DNA of 45,291 bases from contig JAYVMU010000036.1 in assembly GCA_043758775.1 (NCBI GenBank), positions 1-45,291 on the forward strand, in the 5' to 3' direction. Within the stretch, counting starts at the first letter, position 1, and every line of letters begins with the position of its first letter. Shown here in pieces: positions 1-8,583 of this stretch. This DNA comes from JACMMS01 sp043758775. Its GTDB lineage: Bacteria > Pseudomonadota > Gammaproteobacteria > Burkholderiales > Methylophilaceae. The notes under the pieces are model-generated. The model was not told the origin of the DNA, made no database searches, and worked only from the letters and a program-made list of their open reading frames with translations. The position numbers were made by a program, and so were the translations under genes.

Positions 1-1085
1 TTATTGTAAGGGTAGGGTTTGAGTGCAGGGTTGCTCCAGCGTGTACCGGGTTTGTAGGGTGACGCCACAGGCTCGCCTAAACCCAACAATACACCATCAA
101 TAATTTCTTGTTTATCTATAGCATAATTAATAGCTTGTCGTACACGCTTATCATCAAACGGTTTATGCTTTAAATTAAAACCCAAATAAGTGTAGCTGTT
201 GCCTAACTCTTTGTATAGATTTAGTTTTTTCTTTAACTCTGGGCGAGCAGGGATGATGCGTGAGTACTTAATAGGGTCTAAGTTCATGGAGTCTATATTG
301 TCTGCCATAAGCTCTAAAAATTGCGCAGAGTTGTCGGGGATAATACGAGTGACTAAATGATCTATATTGGCTTGACCTAATACTGATGTTGGGTTTCTGG
401 AAAGTTTGAGATTTTCGCCAGTGACCCAACTATCAAGCTTGTAGTAATTGCTGCCAACAGGGTGGCGGGCAAATGCAGTGCTATGCAAATCTTTACCTTC
501 AAGCAAATGTTTAGGCAAGATTTGTAATCCCGCCCAACTGTCCAAGGCTGGCGCATACGCTTGATTATAGGTCACGCTAAAGGTTAGTGCATCTGGCGCT
601 TCAGCCTTTTTAACTAATTGATAGTCCGAGGCATATGGACTTTGTGTTTTTTCATCCGTAACTAATCGCCAAGTGAACAACACATCTGCACTGGTGAGCG
701 GCTTGCCATCGGCCCATTTGAGATCGGGTTTAAGCTTGAAGGTAATCGTTTTTTTGTCTTCCGAGACTTTCCAGCTTTTCGCTAACTCACCTTCTAAATC
801 AAGATTTTTATCGTATTTAAGCAGTTTGTTAAAAATGTTAGCAGTGATTGCGGCAGAAGCGGATTCACCAGCTATCATGTAGATCAGGCTGCTGGGCTCG
901 CCTGTCATGGCATCTATTAATGTTCCACCAGATTCTGGCGCATAAGTTTTAGAGTAATTGATTTCAGGGATTGGTGCTGGCTTGCTACAAGCTATTAAAC
1001 TTAAACAAATCAGCAAACTCCATGCCGTTGTAGCTAAGCTGAGCAAATTTGAGTGACTATTCTTATTAGAAACCAATTGATTCAA
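1..1085 (-). CDS. Family 5 peptide-type ABC solute-binding lipoprotein (partial, C-terminus outside window)
   Basis: Reading the minus strand from about 1085 gives an open frame to the left edge, so only the first ~361 residues are present. The protein starts with a hydrophobic stretch ending in the lipobox LIAC (Cys about residue 33), followed by GGTLIDAMTGEPSSL, a DVLFTWRLV segment and RQAINYAIDK, all typical of the SBP_bac_5 (OppA/DppA) family. It should be an outer-face lipoprotein that binds peptides or similar solutes for an ABC importer. The start is taken as TTG at 1083-1085, because AAGAG lies 7 nt upstream and no in-frame ATG precedes the signal sequence. It follows mltD on the same strand after ~110 nt. 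The permease genes would lie beyond the window; that is expectation, not observation. Confidence 0.85.
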   Translation of the reverse strand, partial: MNQLVSNKNSHSNLLSLATTAWSLLICLSLIACSKPAPIPEINYSKTYAPESGGTLIDAMTGEPSSLIYMIAGESASAAITANIFNKLLKYDKNLDLEGELAKSWKVSEDKKTITFKLKPDLKWADGKPLTSADVLFTWRLVTDEKTQSPYASDYQLVKKAEAPDALTFSVTYNQAYAPALDSWAGLQILPKHLLEGKDLHSTAFARHPVGSNYYKLDSWVTGENLKLSRNPTSVLGQANIDHLVTRIIPDNSAQFLELMADNIDSMNLDPIKYSRIIPARPELKKKLNLYKELGNSYTYLGFNLKHKPFDDKRVRQAINYAIDKQEIIDGVLLGLGEPVASPYKPGTRWSNPALKPYPYN

Positions 1086-1195
1086 ATGATTACTCTTAGC
1101 TTAAAAGTATTTGGGCTGCGCGCTAGGTTAAATTTAAAAACTGTAGTTTATGAGCCAAGTTTCCTAGTTAAGTTCTTAACCTGTTTTGATTGGGT

Positions 1196-2920
1196 TTATG
1201 TTCGTGTTTGATGATGTGGTTTACTGGTCACTTTATTGTTATGTTTATTCACATGTGTTGGGGTTTTGTTTGAGCTATGTTTTGCTTTGTGTTTTGATTT
1301 GTTCGTTGTTGTAACGCTAGATTTAGGTTGAGGTGAATAGTTAACTTTAATAAATTGGCCAGCTTTGAGTTTGCCCGATTTAAGGTTATTTTGTGCCATT
1401 AGCTGTTGAGTATCCACGCCATACTTTTTGGCTACTTGGGCAATATTCTCGCCTTTTTTCACTTTATGCATTACCTGATGCTTGTGGCTATCACTAATCT
1501 CCGATGTGCTTGATGGGTTGTTGTCAGCTAAACTTGCTATATCTATTTTGTTACTAGTTTGCGTGTCCTCTTGATTTTTTTGGTTGTCGCTGTTTCCATC
1601 TGAATCTGAAGATGAGTTATTGTTAGGCACCAGTATAGTGCTAGCCGAAGCGACTCTGTTGCCTGTAGGCATTCCGTTTGCTTCACGTAACTGCGCAACA
1701 TTAATGCCAAATTTACTAGCAATATGGTCCATGCGCTCACCGCGTTTAGCATGGTAGGCCTGCCAGCTAACTAATGGTTTATCGTAATTACTTAAATTAT
1801 CGGTAAAAGTTTGTGCGGCACTAACAGGTAATAGAATTTCATGCATATTACTTTTTGTTGTGGCTACAGGGCGGTTATATTCAGGATTGAGCGCGCTAAA
1901 TTCATCAAACGAAATCTCTGCTAAATCCGCTGCTAAATGCACATCAATTTGTTGTGGCGCATTTACTTTAGTGAAGTAAGGCCGATTGGGTATGGTTTCA
2001 ATTTTTAACCCATATTGTTCAGGGTTGCTCATGATGTTTTTGATCGCCTGTAATTTAGGTACGTAATTTCTTGTTTCCGGTGGCAGATTCAAGCTTTCAT
2101 AATCTGTTGGCAGACCTTTATTACGGTTACGCTCAATCGCACGTTGTACCGTGCCTTCACCAGCATTGTAAGCGGCTAATGCGAGATCCCAGGTGCCGAA
2201 CATGCCATGCAATTTTTGTAAATAATTGAGCGCGGCATCGGTTGCAGCAGTTACCCCGCGACGGTTATCTACCCACCAGTTTTGTTTTAGGCCAAAGTTT
2301 TTACCCGTGGATGGGATGAATTGCCAAATACCAGAGGCACGACTGGTGGAATATGCTTTAGGATTAAAAGCACTTTCTACCATTGGCAATAGGGCAATTT
2401 CTGTAGGCATGCCGCGTTTTTGCACTTCTTCTACAATATGGTATAGATATTTTTGGCTGCGTTGCACCATGCGTTTTACATATTCTGGGCGCGAAGCGTA
2501 CCAGTTGGTGTGGTTATCAACGTAGCTAGATTTTAACTCAGGCATTGCGTAGCCATCTTTAATACGTCCCCATAAGTCTTCTGAGGTTGTTTGAGTAAAG
2601 CCTGGTGCGCCAGATGTGAGCTGGTTTGAGCTTGATAGGCCAGAACTGCTTTGGTTATTTGTTAATGAGCTAGTATTTGATGAGCTGGTGTTTGTTTGTT
2701 TGGTATCTGCAGTATTGTCTGGTAGATAACTTTGGATAGGGTTGATCGCATAGCCACCAATATCCACATCGTTAATCACATGGATTTCGACACCAGCAAC
2801 ATTGGTTTCTGCCAGAGCAGCTTGCGCAGCTAGCAGTGTAGATAGGCTGGCGAATGTGGCTAGCGCAATTGTTTTAAAACTTATTATTTTTTGCTGAGTG
2901 TTTTGTAACTTATAAAGCAA
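1196..2920 (-). CDS. mltD: Membrane-bound lytic murein transglycosylase D
   Basis: A 574-residue cell-wall enzyme that cleaves peptidoglycan between MurNAc and GlcNAc, forming 1,6-anhydro ends. Residues 1-38 form a signal peptide (AAQAALAE). The Slt-type catalytic domain spans about 140-300, with the catalytic Glu at 182 in the ESAFNPKAYS motif, then SGIWQFIPSTGKNFGL and AAYNAGEG. Two LysM peptidoglycan-binding repeats follow at about 387-432 and 484-527, separated by a Ser/Asn/Asp-rich linker. The C-terminal ~40 residues are Lys/His/Thr-rich and probably disordered. Residues 70-105 are also a Ser/Thr/Asn-rich linker. No lipobox is seen, unlike E. coli MltD, so it may be periplasmic rather than lipid-anchored. 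It lies downstream of gloB on the same strand, the same pairing as in E. coli. Confidence 0.95.
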   Translation of the reverse strand: MLYKLQNTQQKIISFKTIALATFASLSTLLAAQAALAETNVAGVEIHVINDVDIGGYAINPIQSYLPDNTADTKQTNTSSSNTSSLTNNQSSSGLSSSNQLTSGAPGFTQTTSEDLWGRIKDGYAMPELKSSYVDNHTNWYASRPEYVKRMVQRSQKYLYHIVEEVQKRGMPTEIALLPMVESAFNPKAYSTSRASGIWQFIPSTGKNFGLKQNWWVDNRRGVTAATDAALNYLQKLHGMFGTWDLALAAYNAGEGTVQRAIERNRNKGLPTDYESLNLPPETRNYVPKLQAIKNIMSNPEQYGLKIETIPNRPYFTKVNAPQQIDVHLAADLAEISFDEFSALNPEYNRPVATTKSNMHEILLPVSAAQTFTDNLSNYDKPLVSWQAYHAKRGERMDHIASKFGINVAQLREANGMPTGNRVASASTILVPNNNSSSDSDGNSDNQKNQEDTQTSNKIDIASLADNNPSSTSEISDSHKHQVMHKVKKGENIAQVAKKYGVDTQQLMAQNNLKSGKLKAGQFIKVNYSPQPKSSVTTTNKSKHKAKHSSNKTPTHVNKHNNKVTSKPHHQTRT

Positions 2921-3061
2921 ATTTAAAAACCTTTTGGTTATGGATAAAGCGTGAAATCTCGAAGCTTTTTAAAATTGAGTGAAATTCAATCCAAATACTA
3001 GTTATTTAAATGTTTCAAGTCAAGTAAAAGTTCAACTTTATCATTTACTTATATCATCATG

Positions 3062-3083
3062 ATTAGTAATGAATTAGTAATGA
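3062..3083. repeat. Perfect tandem duplication, 11 bp x 2, across the gloB stop
   Basis: ATTAGTAATGA occurs twice head to tail at 3062-3072 and 3073-3083. The copies overlap the 3' end and stop codon of gloB (stop at 3074-3076 on the minus strand). It looks like a recent slippage duplication. Confidence 0.7.
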
Positions 3084-3850
3084 TTTCGCATCTCACGTAT
3101 CTTAGTAAATACACTCAAACTATCACTAGATTGTGCTTTGGAATGAGTGAAAATAGCGGGTTGATTGCAACGTAAAAATGGATTTGTTTTGAGTTCTAAA
3201 CCGATGCTGGAAGGTAATGTCGGCAAGTTTTGCACCCTTAATTTTCTGGCAGAAGTTTGTCGTAGCCTCAAATCTTGATTATCGGGTTCAAGTGTTAATG
3301 CAAATTGAATATTCTGCTCAGTGTATTCATGAGTACAGTAAACTTTGGTGGTGACAGGCAGCGCTGCTAAGCGCTGTAAAGATTGGTACATTTGTGCGGG
3401 CGTGCCCTCAAACAGTCGGCCACAGCCTGCACCAAATAAAGTATCTCCACAAAATAGTGCAGATTCATTAACATAAGCTATATGCCCTAAAGTATGTCCA
3501 GGCAGTGTAAGTACAGTAAATTTTTGATTAATTTCAGGCAGTACAATTTCATCATGTTCATTCACTGCAATATGTGGAAAGTCATATGATTCCTGTTTGG
3601 GTGCATAAACGGGTACAGTTTGATATTGCAGTAATTGGTGCACACCGCCAATATGGTCGTTATGATGATGAGTGATCAAAATAGCCGTTAATGTGAGCGA
3701 TAGTTTTTGAAGTGTTGTGATGACGGGCATGGCGTCACCAGGATCCACCACCACGGCAGATGAGCCAGAGCATAAAAGCCATATATAATTATCGCTAAAT
3801 GCAGGGATGGCTATTATTTCTAATATTGGTTGTGACAATGTGTGTTGCAT
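3074..3850 (-). CDS. gloB: Hydroxyacylglutathione hydrolase (glyoxalase II)
   Basis: Hydrolyses S-lactoylglutathione to lactate and glutathione, the second step of methylglyoxal detoxification. It has the metallo-beta-lactamase fold metal-binding motif THHHNDHIGG, followed by LPGHTLGH, GDTLF and CTHEYT, which supply the remaining metal ligands. The C-terminal helical domain ends in FTKIREMRNHY, matching the family. The start at the ATG 3848-3850 gives 258 residues, the normal family length, with MQHTLSQP leading into the conserved IPAFSDNYIW. The frame stays open upstream to a TTG at 3898, but that would add an unusual basic extension. It is divergent from the methyltransferase gene at 3937, with only 86 nt between them for both promoters. 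Confidence 0.93.
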   Translation of the reverse strand: MQHTLSQPILEIIAIPAFSDNYIWLLCSGSSAVVVDPGDAMPVITTLQKLSLTLTAILITHHHNDHIGGVHQLLQYQTVPVYAPKQESYDFPHIAVNEHDEIVLPEINQKFTVLTLPGHTLGHIAYVNESALFCGDTLFGAGCGRLFEGTPAQMYQSLQRLAALPVTTKVYCTHEYTEQNIQFALTLEPDNQDLRLRQTSARKLRVQNLPTLPSSIGLELKTNPFLRCNQPAIFTHSKAQSSDSLSVFTKIREMRNHY

Positions 3851-3936
3851 ACATGCATGGTTGTTTTTTAGGGGGCGTTTGTCAATACGCAACTTCAATG
3901 AAGTATTTTAGAAATGCTAATGAATAATTTTGCCAA

Positions 3937-4743
3937 ATGAATACTATGAACATAATGGATAGGCAAACATGGCTAGGCACAGTCTTGGGTCAATATCTAT
4001 TGGCGCAGGAGCAACTTTTATTTGATGCTGCGGTGACGGATATATTTGGCTTTAATGCATTACAAATTGGGTTGTCAGAGGTGAATTTATTAAGTAATTC
4101 ACGCATACCTACCTTGTTGCATGCTGATGAGTGTGCAAGCGGGTTAAAGTGTGATGTGCGTTGTGACAGTGATGCATTGCCGTTTGATGCGGATAGTATT
4201 GACTTGGTTTTGTTACCGCATGTCTTAGAATTTAGCGACAATCCACATCAAACACTGCGCGAGGTTGAGCGTATTTTAGTTCATGAAGGCTATGTGATTT
4301 TAACTGGATTTAATCCGATTAGCGCTTGGGGCCTTAGGCGTTTGCTAACAAAAAATAATGTGACAAACCATGATGCAGTTATCAGTAATTATCCATGGCA
4401 GGGTCAGTTTTTTTCACAAACACGTATTAAAGATTGGTTGGCTTTGTTGGGTCTGGAGTTTGTTTCAGTGACATCTCACTGTTATACCTTGCCATGCAAT
4501 CACGCTCAATGGTTAAATCGATTGAAATTATTGGATAATATAGGCAGTAAGTGTTGGCCCATGCTAGGTGGTATGTATTTTGTTGTAGCTAAAAAACGTG
4601 TCGCCAGCATGACCTTGCTTAAGCCAAATTGGAAAAAATCACCGATAAAAACGCGTTTGGTAGCTTCAAACTCGGAAAAGACAGAGTGTCAAAAAACAGA
4701 CAATTTAAAAAAGATAAAACCTCACAATGAAATTGAAAAGTAA
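3937..4743 (+). CDS. YafS-like class I SAM-dependent methyltransferase
   Basis: A 268-residue soluble protein resembling the Methyltransf_11 family. Visible family features are the acidic motif around DSIDLVLLPHVLEF, then TLREVERILVHEGYVILTGFNP, which are the post-II and post-III segments of class I methyltransferases. Motif I is not a classical GxGxG: the matching stretch reads LQIGLSEVNLL. The C-terminal ~50 residues are Lys-rich and probably a flexible tail. The substrate is unknown. The position between gloB and rnhA-dnaQ is the same as E. coli yafS, so it is probably an orthologue. The stop (TAA 4741-4743) shares one base with the rnhA ATG, suggesting translational coupling. Confidence 0.82.
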   Translation: MNTMNIMDRQTWLGTVLGQYLLAQEQLLFDAAVTDIFGFNALQIGLSEVNLLSNSRIPTLLHADECASGLKCDVRCDSDALPFDADSIDLVLLPHVLEFSDNPHQTLREVERILVHEGYVILTGFNPISAWGLRRLLTKNNVTNHDAVISNYPWQGQFFSQTRIKDWLALLGLEFVSVTSHCYTLPCNHAQWLNRLKLLDNIGSKCWPMLGGMYFVVAKKRVASMTLLKPNWKKSPIKTRLVASNSEKTECQKTDNLKKIKPHNEIEK

Positions 4744-5210
4744 TGAATAATAATGCGCTAAAAAATACAGTTGAAATTTATGCAGATGGTGCTTGTAAAG
4801 GCAATCCAGGGCCTGGTGGTTGGGGGGCATGGTTGCGCTTTAATGGTAGTGAGAAACACTCTGAAAAGTCTTTGTGTGGTGGTGAGGCTGTGACCACGAA
4901 TAATCGCATGGAACTAACCGCCGTGATTTGTGCTTTAGAAGCTTTAACACGTGCTTGCAATGTTAAGCTATACACGGATTCTGTTTATGTGCAAAAAGGC
5001 ATGACGGAGTGGATTGCTGGCTGGAAAGCACGTGGTTGGCGCACGGCTGACAAAAAGCCCGTGAAAAATGACGATTTGTGGAAGAAATTGGATGTGGTTG
5101 CACAGCAGCATCAAGTGGAGTGGCTTTGGGTAAAAGGTCATGCAGGTAATGTGGGTAATGAACGTGCAGATGCTTTAGCCAATCAAGGTGCAGAGCCTTA
5201 TATTAGTTAA
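4743..5210 (+). CDS. rnhA: Ribonuclease HI
   Basis: Degrades the RNA strand of RNA-DNA hybrids during replication and R-loop removal. At 155 residues it has the usual length. The metal-binding carboxylates are all recognisable: Asp15 in EIYADGACKGNPGPGG, Glu57 in NNRMELTA, Asp79 in YTDSVYV and Asp143 in NERADALA. The catalytic loop VKGHAG carries His133. The basic protrusion (about residues 90-107, IAGWKARGWRTADKKPVKN) used for substrate handling is present. Its ATG overlaps the upstream stop by one base, and dnaQ follows after 22 nt in the same direction. In E. coli rnhA and dnaQ diverge; here they are co-directional. Confidence 0.97.
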   Translation: MNNNALKNTVEIYADGACKGNPGPGGWGAWLRFNGSEKHSEKSLCGGEAVTTNNRMELTAVICALEALTRACNVKLYTDSVYVQKGMTEWIAGWKARGWRTADKKPVKNDDLWKKLDVVAQQHQVEWLWVKGHAGNVGNERADALANQGAEPYIS

Positions 5211-5232
5211 CGATATTATTTAGAAATAGCTT

Positions 5233-5913
5233 ATGAGACAAATTTTTTTAGACACGGAAACGACAGGCTTATATCCTGCGCAAGGTCACCGAATTATTGA
5301 GATAGCGGCCATTGAGGTGATTAATCGTCGAGTGACAAGCAATCATTTTCATCAATATCTAAACCCAGACCGGGAAATAGATCCAGCCGCACAAGAGGTG
5401 CACGGGATTACTCTGGAATTCTTGCAAGATAAACCGCACTTTGCCGATGTGGCTCATGAGTTTCTGGATTTTATCGGCGATGCTGAACTCGTTATTCATA
5501 ATGCGCCATTTGATGTGGGGTTCCTCAATATGGAATTGGGCAAGATTGAGCAGCTACCAATTGAGAAAATTGCAGGTAAAATCACTGATACATTGAAAAT
5601 GGCGAAAGATTCCAGACCAGGCCAGCGTAATAATTTGGATGCGCTATGCCGTCATTTTGGTATTAATAATGCCAAACGTACGCTACACGGTGCTTTATTA
5701 GATGCGGAATTACTCGCTGAAGTCTATATGGCGATGACGCGTGGGCAAGACAGTTTGATCATGGATTTAGTTGAGGGTGAAACTCATGCGGGCGATGTAA
5801 GCAGCAACGTTCGTACCCAGGCTTTAATTGTGCAACAGGCTGATGCAGATGAGCTGGCGGCTCATGAGGCTTATATTAAGGGGCAAAAAGGTGCTAGTTT
5901 GTGGCAACAGTAA
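5233..5913 (+). CDS. dnaQ: DNA polymerase III epsilon subunit (3'-5' proofreading exonuclease)
   Basis: Proofreading subunit of the replicative polymerase. The DEDDh exonuclease motifs are present: ExoI with Asp7 and Glu9 (FLDTETTG), ExoII around IHNAPFDVGFL (Asp94), and ExoIII with His152 and Asp157 (LHGALLDAELL). Residues ~1-175 form the nuclease domain. The remaining ~50 residues are a short tail that in E. coli binds the alpha subunit; here it ends in QKGASLWQQ. At 226 residues it is slightly shorter than E. coli DnaQ (243). It probably belongs to the methyltransferase-rnhA-dnaQ unit. Confidence 0.95.
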   Translation: MRQIFLDTETTGLYPAQGHRIIEIAAIEVINRRVTSNHFHQYLNPDREIDPAAQEVHGITLEFLQDKPHFADVAHEFLDFIGDAELVIHNAPFDVGFLNMELGKIEQLPIEKIAGKITDTLKMAKDSRPGQRNNLDALCRHFGINNAKRTLHGALLDAELLAEVYMAMTRGQDSLIMDLVEGETHAGDVSSNVRTQALIVQQADADELAAHEAYIKGQKGASLWQQ

Positions 5914-5949
5914 CATCAATTAAATAATTTGAAAACGCTTGGAAGAATA

Positions 5950-7032
5950 ATGAATAATTGTATTTTAGTGACGGGCGGTGCGGGATTTATTGGCGCTAAC
6001 TTTGTATTAAATTGGGTGAAAGCGGGTTTAGGCCCTGTTATCAACTTAGATAAACTCACCTACGCAGGTAACTTGGAAAACTTGCATGATATTCATAATT
6101 TTCCTGATTATAGCTTTGTGCATGGTGACATTGGCGATAGGGGCTTGTTGCTTGAGCTATTAAATAAGCACAAGCCACGCGCGGTATTGAATTTTGCTGC
6201 AGAAAGCCATGTAGACCGCTCGATAAGTGGGCCAGAAGATTTTATTCAAACTAATATTGTTGGCACGTTCCATTTGTTGGAAGAAGTCCGTGCTTACTGG
6301 GGACAGCTAAGCGAAGAAAATCGTGAGACTTTTCGATTTTTACATGTATCAACTGATGAAGTCTATGGTTCTTTAAGCGTGGCAGATCCTGCTTTTACCG
6401 AAATGACCCCTTACGCACCCAATAGTCCATATTCTGCATCTAAAGCCGCATCTGACCATTTAGTACGTGCTTATCATCATACTTATGGTTTGCCGACCCT
6501 GACGACTAATTGTTCAAACAATTACGGACCGTACCACTTTCCTGAAAAATTAATTCCTTTGGTTATTCATAACGCCTTGGCTGGCAAACCATTGCCAATT
6601 TATGGCAATGGCAGTAATGTGCGTGATTGGCTTTATGTGACTGATCATTGTAGCGCAATTCAACGGGTACTTGAAACCGGTCGTGTAGGTGAAACTTATA
6701 ATGTTGGTGGCTGTAATGAAAAAACTAATGTGGATGTCGTGCATAAATTATGCGATATTTTGGATAGGTTAAAACCAAAGTCAGACGGTAGTTATCGTGA
6801 TCAAATTACCTATGTGCAAGATAGAGCAGGACATGACCAGCGTTATGCGATTGATGCAAGTAAAATCATGCAGGATCTGGGTTGGAAGCCACTTGAAACT
6901 TTTGAATCAGGCATAGAAAAAACAGTGATGTGGTATCTAGCACATCAAGACTGGGTAGCTAATGTAACCAGCGGTGGTTATCGCAATTGGATAGTATCGC
7001 ACTACAGTGAACGCGGCGAAGAACTCGCATAA
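5950..7032 (+). CDS. rfbB: dTDP-glucose 4,6-dehydratase
   Basis: Second step of dTDP-L-rhamnose synthesis: converts dTDP-glucose to dTDP-4-keto-6-deoxyglucose with bound NAD. It is an extended SDR protein of 360 residues with the NAD loop GGAGFIG (9-15), the catalytic STDEVYG (Thr135, Asp136, Glu137) and the YxxxK pair Tyr161/Lys165. The start is set at ATG 5950 because GGAAG (5941-5945) lies 4 nt before it and the protein then begins right before the first beta strand (MNNCILVTGG). An upstream in-frame TTG at 5929 has no such support. First gene of the rfbBACD cluster. Confidence 0.96.
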   Translation: MNNCILVTGGAGFIGANFVLNWVKAGLGPVINLDKLTYAGNLENLHDIHNFPDYSFVHGDIGDRGLLLELLNKHKPRAVLNFAAESHVDRSISGPEDFIQTNIVGTFHLLEEVRAYWGQLSEENRETFRFLHVSTDEVYGSLSVADPAFTEMTPYAPNSPYSASKAASDHLVRAYHHTYGLPTLTTNCSNNYGPYHFPEKLIPLVIHNALAGKPLPIYGNGSNVRDWLYVTDHCSAIQRVLETGRVGETYNVGGCNEKTNVDVVHKLCDILDRLKPKSDGSYRDQITYVQDRAGHDQRYAIDASKIMQDLGWKPLETFESGIEKTVMWYLAHQDWVANVTSGGYRNWIVSHYSERGEELA

Positions 7033-7058
7033 ATTAGTTATTTAAAATTAGTTATTTA
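7031..7058. repeat. Perfect tandem duplication, 14 bp x 2, after rfbB
   Basis: AAATTAGTTATTTA occurs at 7031-7044 and again at 7045-7058. The first copy contains the last two bases of the rfbB stop codon (7030-7032). It probably arose by slippage and has no evident function. Confidence 0.7.
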
Positions 7059-7097
7059 CAATATAAAACAGCCAATAATCAATAAAAAGGACTACAT

Positions 7098-7973
7098 ATG
7101 AAAGGCATTGTTTTAGCGGGTGGTTCTGGTACGAGGCTTTATCCTGTGACGCAAGTGGTGTCTAAGCAGCTTCTGCCTGTCTATGACAAACCGATGATTT
7201 ATTATCCGCTGAGTACGCTGATGTTATCTGGTATACGTGAGGTGTTGATTATTTCTACACCACAAGATACGCCACGCTTTGCTGAATTGTTAGGTGATGG
7301 TAGTCAGTGGGGCATGGCGATTAGTTATGCAGTACAAGCCTCACCAGATGGCTTGGCGCAGGCATTTACCATAGGTCGCGATTTTATTGGTAAAGACCGT
7401 TGCGCTTTGGTGCTGGGCGATAATATTTTTTATGGGCATGAGCTGGCGCTTATGGGGCAAAAGGCAGCGCAAAAGACTCATGGCGCTACTGTATTTGCCT
7501 ATCCTGTAAACGATCCTGAGCGTTATGGCGTAGTAGAGTTTGACCGTGCAGGCAAGGCGGTAAGCTTAGAGGAAAAACCGCAACAGCCTAAATCACGCTA
7601 TGCCGTCACTGGCTTGTATTTTTATGATAATCGTGTGATTGATGTGGCGGTTAACTTAAAACCATCACCACGTGGTGAGTTAGAGATTACCGATGTCAAT
7701 CGCCAATACTTAGAGTGGGGTGATTTGCAAGTGGAAGTCATGGGGCGCGGTATGGCTTGGCTGGATACAGGTACGCATGAATCCTTACTTGAAGCCTCGA
7801 CTTTTATTGAAACGATTGAAAAACGTCAGGGCTTAAAAATTGCCTGTCCAGAAGAAATTGCCTATCGCATGGGTTTTATTGATGCCAGCAAGCTGGATGT
7901 GCTAGCCAATAAGTATATTAAAAATGGCTACGGGCAATATCTTAAACAAATCCTTAAAGAACAAGTATTTTAG
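7098..7973 (+). CDS. rfbA: Glucose-1-phosphate thymidylyltransferase
   Basis: First step of dTDP-rhamnose synthesis: joins dTTP and glucose-1-phosphate to give dTDP-glucose. Its 291 residues match the RmlA family. The nucleotide-binding signature GGSGTRLYPVT is at the N-terminus, followed by the conserved KQLLPVYDKPMIYYPLSTL, LVLGDNIFYG, VSLEEKP and WLDTGTHESL. The ribosome-binding site AAAAAGGAC lies about 6 nt before the ATG. It sits between rfbB and rfbC, with a 65-nt gap upstream containing a 14-bp tandem duplication. Confidence 0.97.
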   Translation: MKGIVLAGGSGTRLYPVTQVVSKQLLPVYDKPMIYYPLSTLMLSGIREVLIISTPQDTPRFAELLGDGSQWGMAISYAVQASPDGLAQAFTIGRDFIGKDRCALVLGDNIFYGHELALMGQKAAQKTHGATVFAYPVNDPERYGVVEFDRAGKAVSLEEKPQQPKSRYAVTGLYFYDNRVIDVAVNLKPSPRGELEITDVNRQYLEWGDLQVEVMGRGMAWLDTGTHESLLEASTFIETIEKRQGLKIACPEEIAYRMGFIDASKLDVLANKYIKNGYGQYLKQILKEQVF

Positions 7974-8000
7974 TGCGAGTATTTTATTGAAAGCGGCAGT

Positions 8001-8546
8001 ATGAAAGTCATTGCAACCGATATTCCAGAAGTATTAATTTTTGAACCTAAAGTATTTGGCGATGAACGTGGTTTTTTCCTAGAAAGTTATAATCAGCAAG
8101 CTTTTCAAGCGGCAACTGGCTTAAGCGTAACGTTTGTGCAGGATAATCACTCACGTTCGGCTAAAAATGTGTTGCGCGGCCTGCATTACCAAATACAACA
8201 GCCGCAAGGCAAATTGGTGCGCGTGACGCAGGGCGAAGTATTTGATGTGGCCGTTGATGTACGACAATCTTCAGCTACTTTTGGGCAATGGGTGGGCACG
8301 CACTTATCCGCGAAAAATAAGCATCAGATGTGGGTGCCTGCAGGTTTTGCGCACGGCTTTTTGGTGTTGTCTGATTTTGCCGAATTTTTATACAAAACCA
8401 CTGACTTTTATGCGCCACAGCATGAGTGTTGTATCCGTTGGGATGATCCCTCCATTGGCATAGAGTGGCCTTTAGTCGGCGAGCCTTTATTGTCAGCTAA
8501 AGACATTCAGGGCGCCAGCTTGAATCAAGCCTCGGTCTTTGATTAA
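8001..8546 (+). CDS. rfbC: dTDP-4-dehydrorhamnose 3,5-epimerase
   Basis: Third step of dTDP-L-rhamnose synthesis: epimerises C3 and C5 of the 4-keto sugar. At 181 residues it is a normal RmlC cupin. Visible features are FGDERGFFLESYN, the catalytic His in RGLHYQ, GKLVRVTQGEVFDVAVDVR, and the WVPAGFAHGFLVLS strand that lines the active site. YKTTDFYAP supplies the conserved Tyr. It lies 27 nt after rfbA and 37 nt before rfbD, so it is co-transcribed. Confidence 0.96.
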   Translation: MKVIATDIPEVLIFEPKVFGDERGFFLESYNQQAFQAATGLSVTFVQDNHSRSAKNVLRGLHYQIQQPQGKLVRVTQGEVFDVAVDVRQSSATFGQWVGTHLSAKNKHQMWVPAGFAHGFLVLSDFAEFLYKTTDFYAPQHECCIRWDDPSIGIEWPLVGEPLLSAKDIQGASLNQASVFD

Positions 8547-8583
8547 TAGCTATTAGCTCAATATCTAGGCCCCTCAATTTATT

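Noticed and set aside
1167..1180. GTTAAG-TT-CTTAAC palindrome between mltD and the solute-binding protein gene
   Set aside because: Short and AT-rich, no T-run, no promoter match; likely chance.
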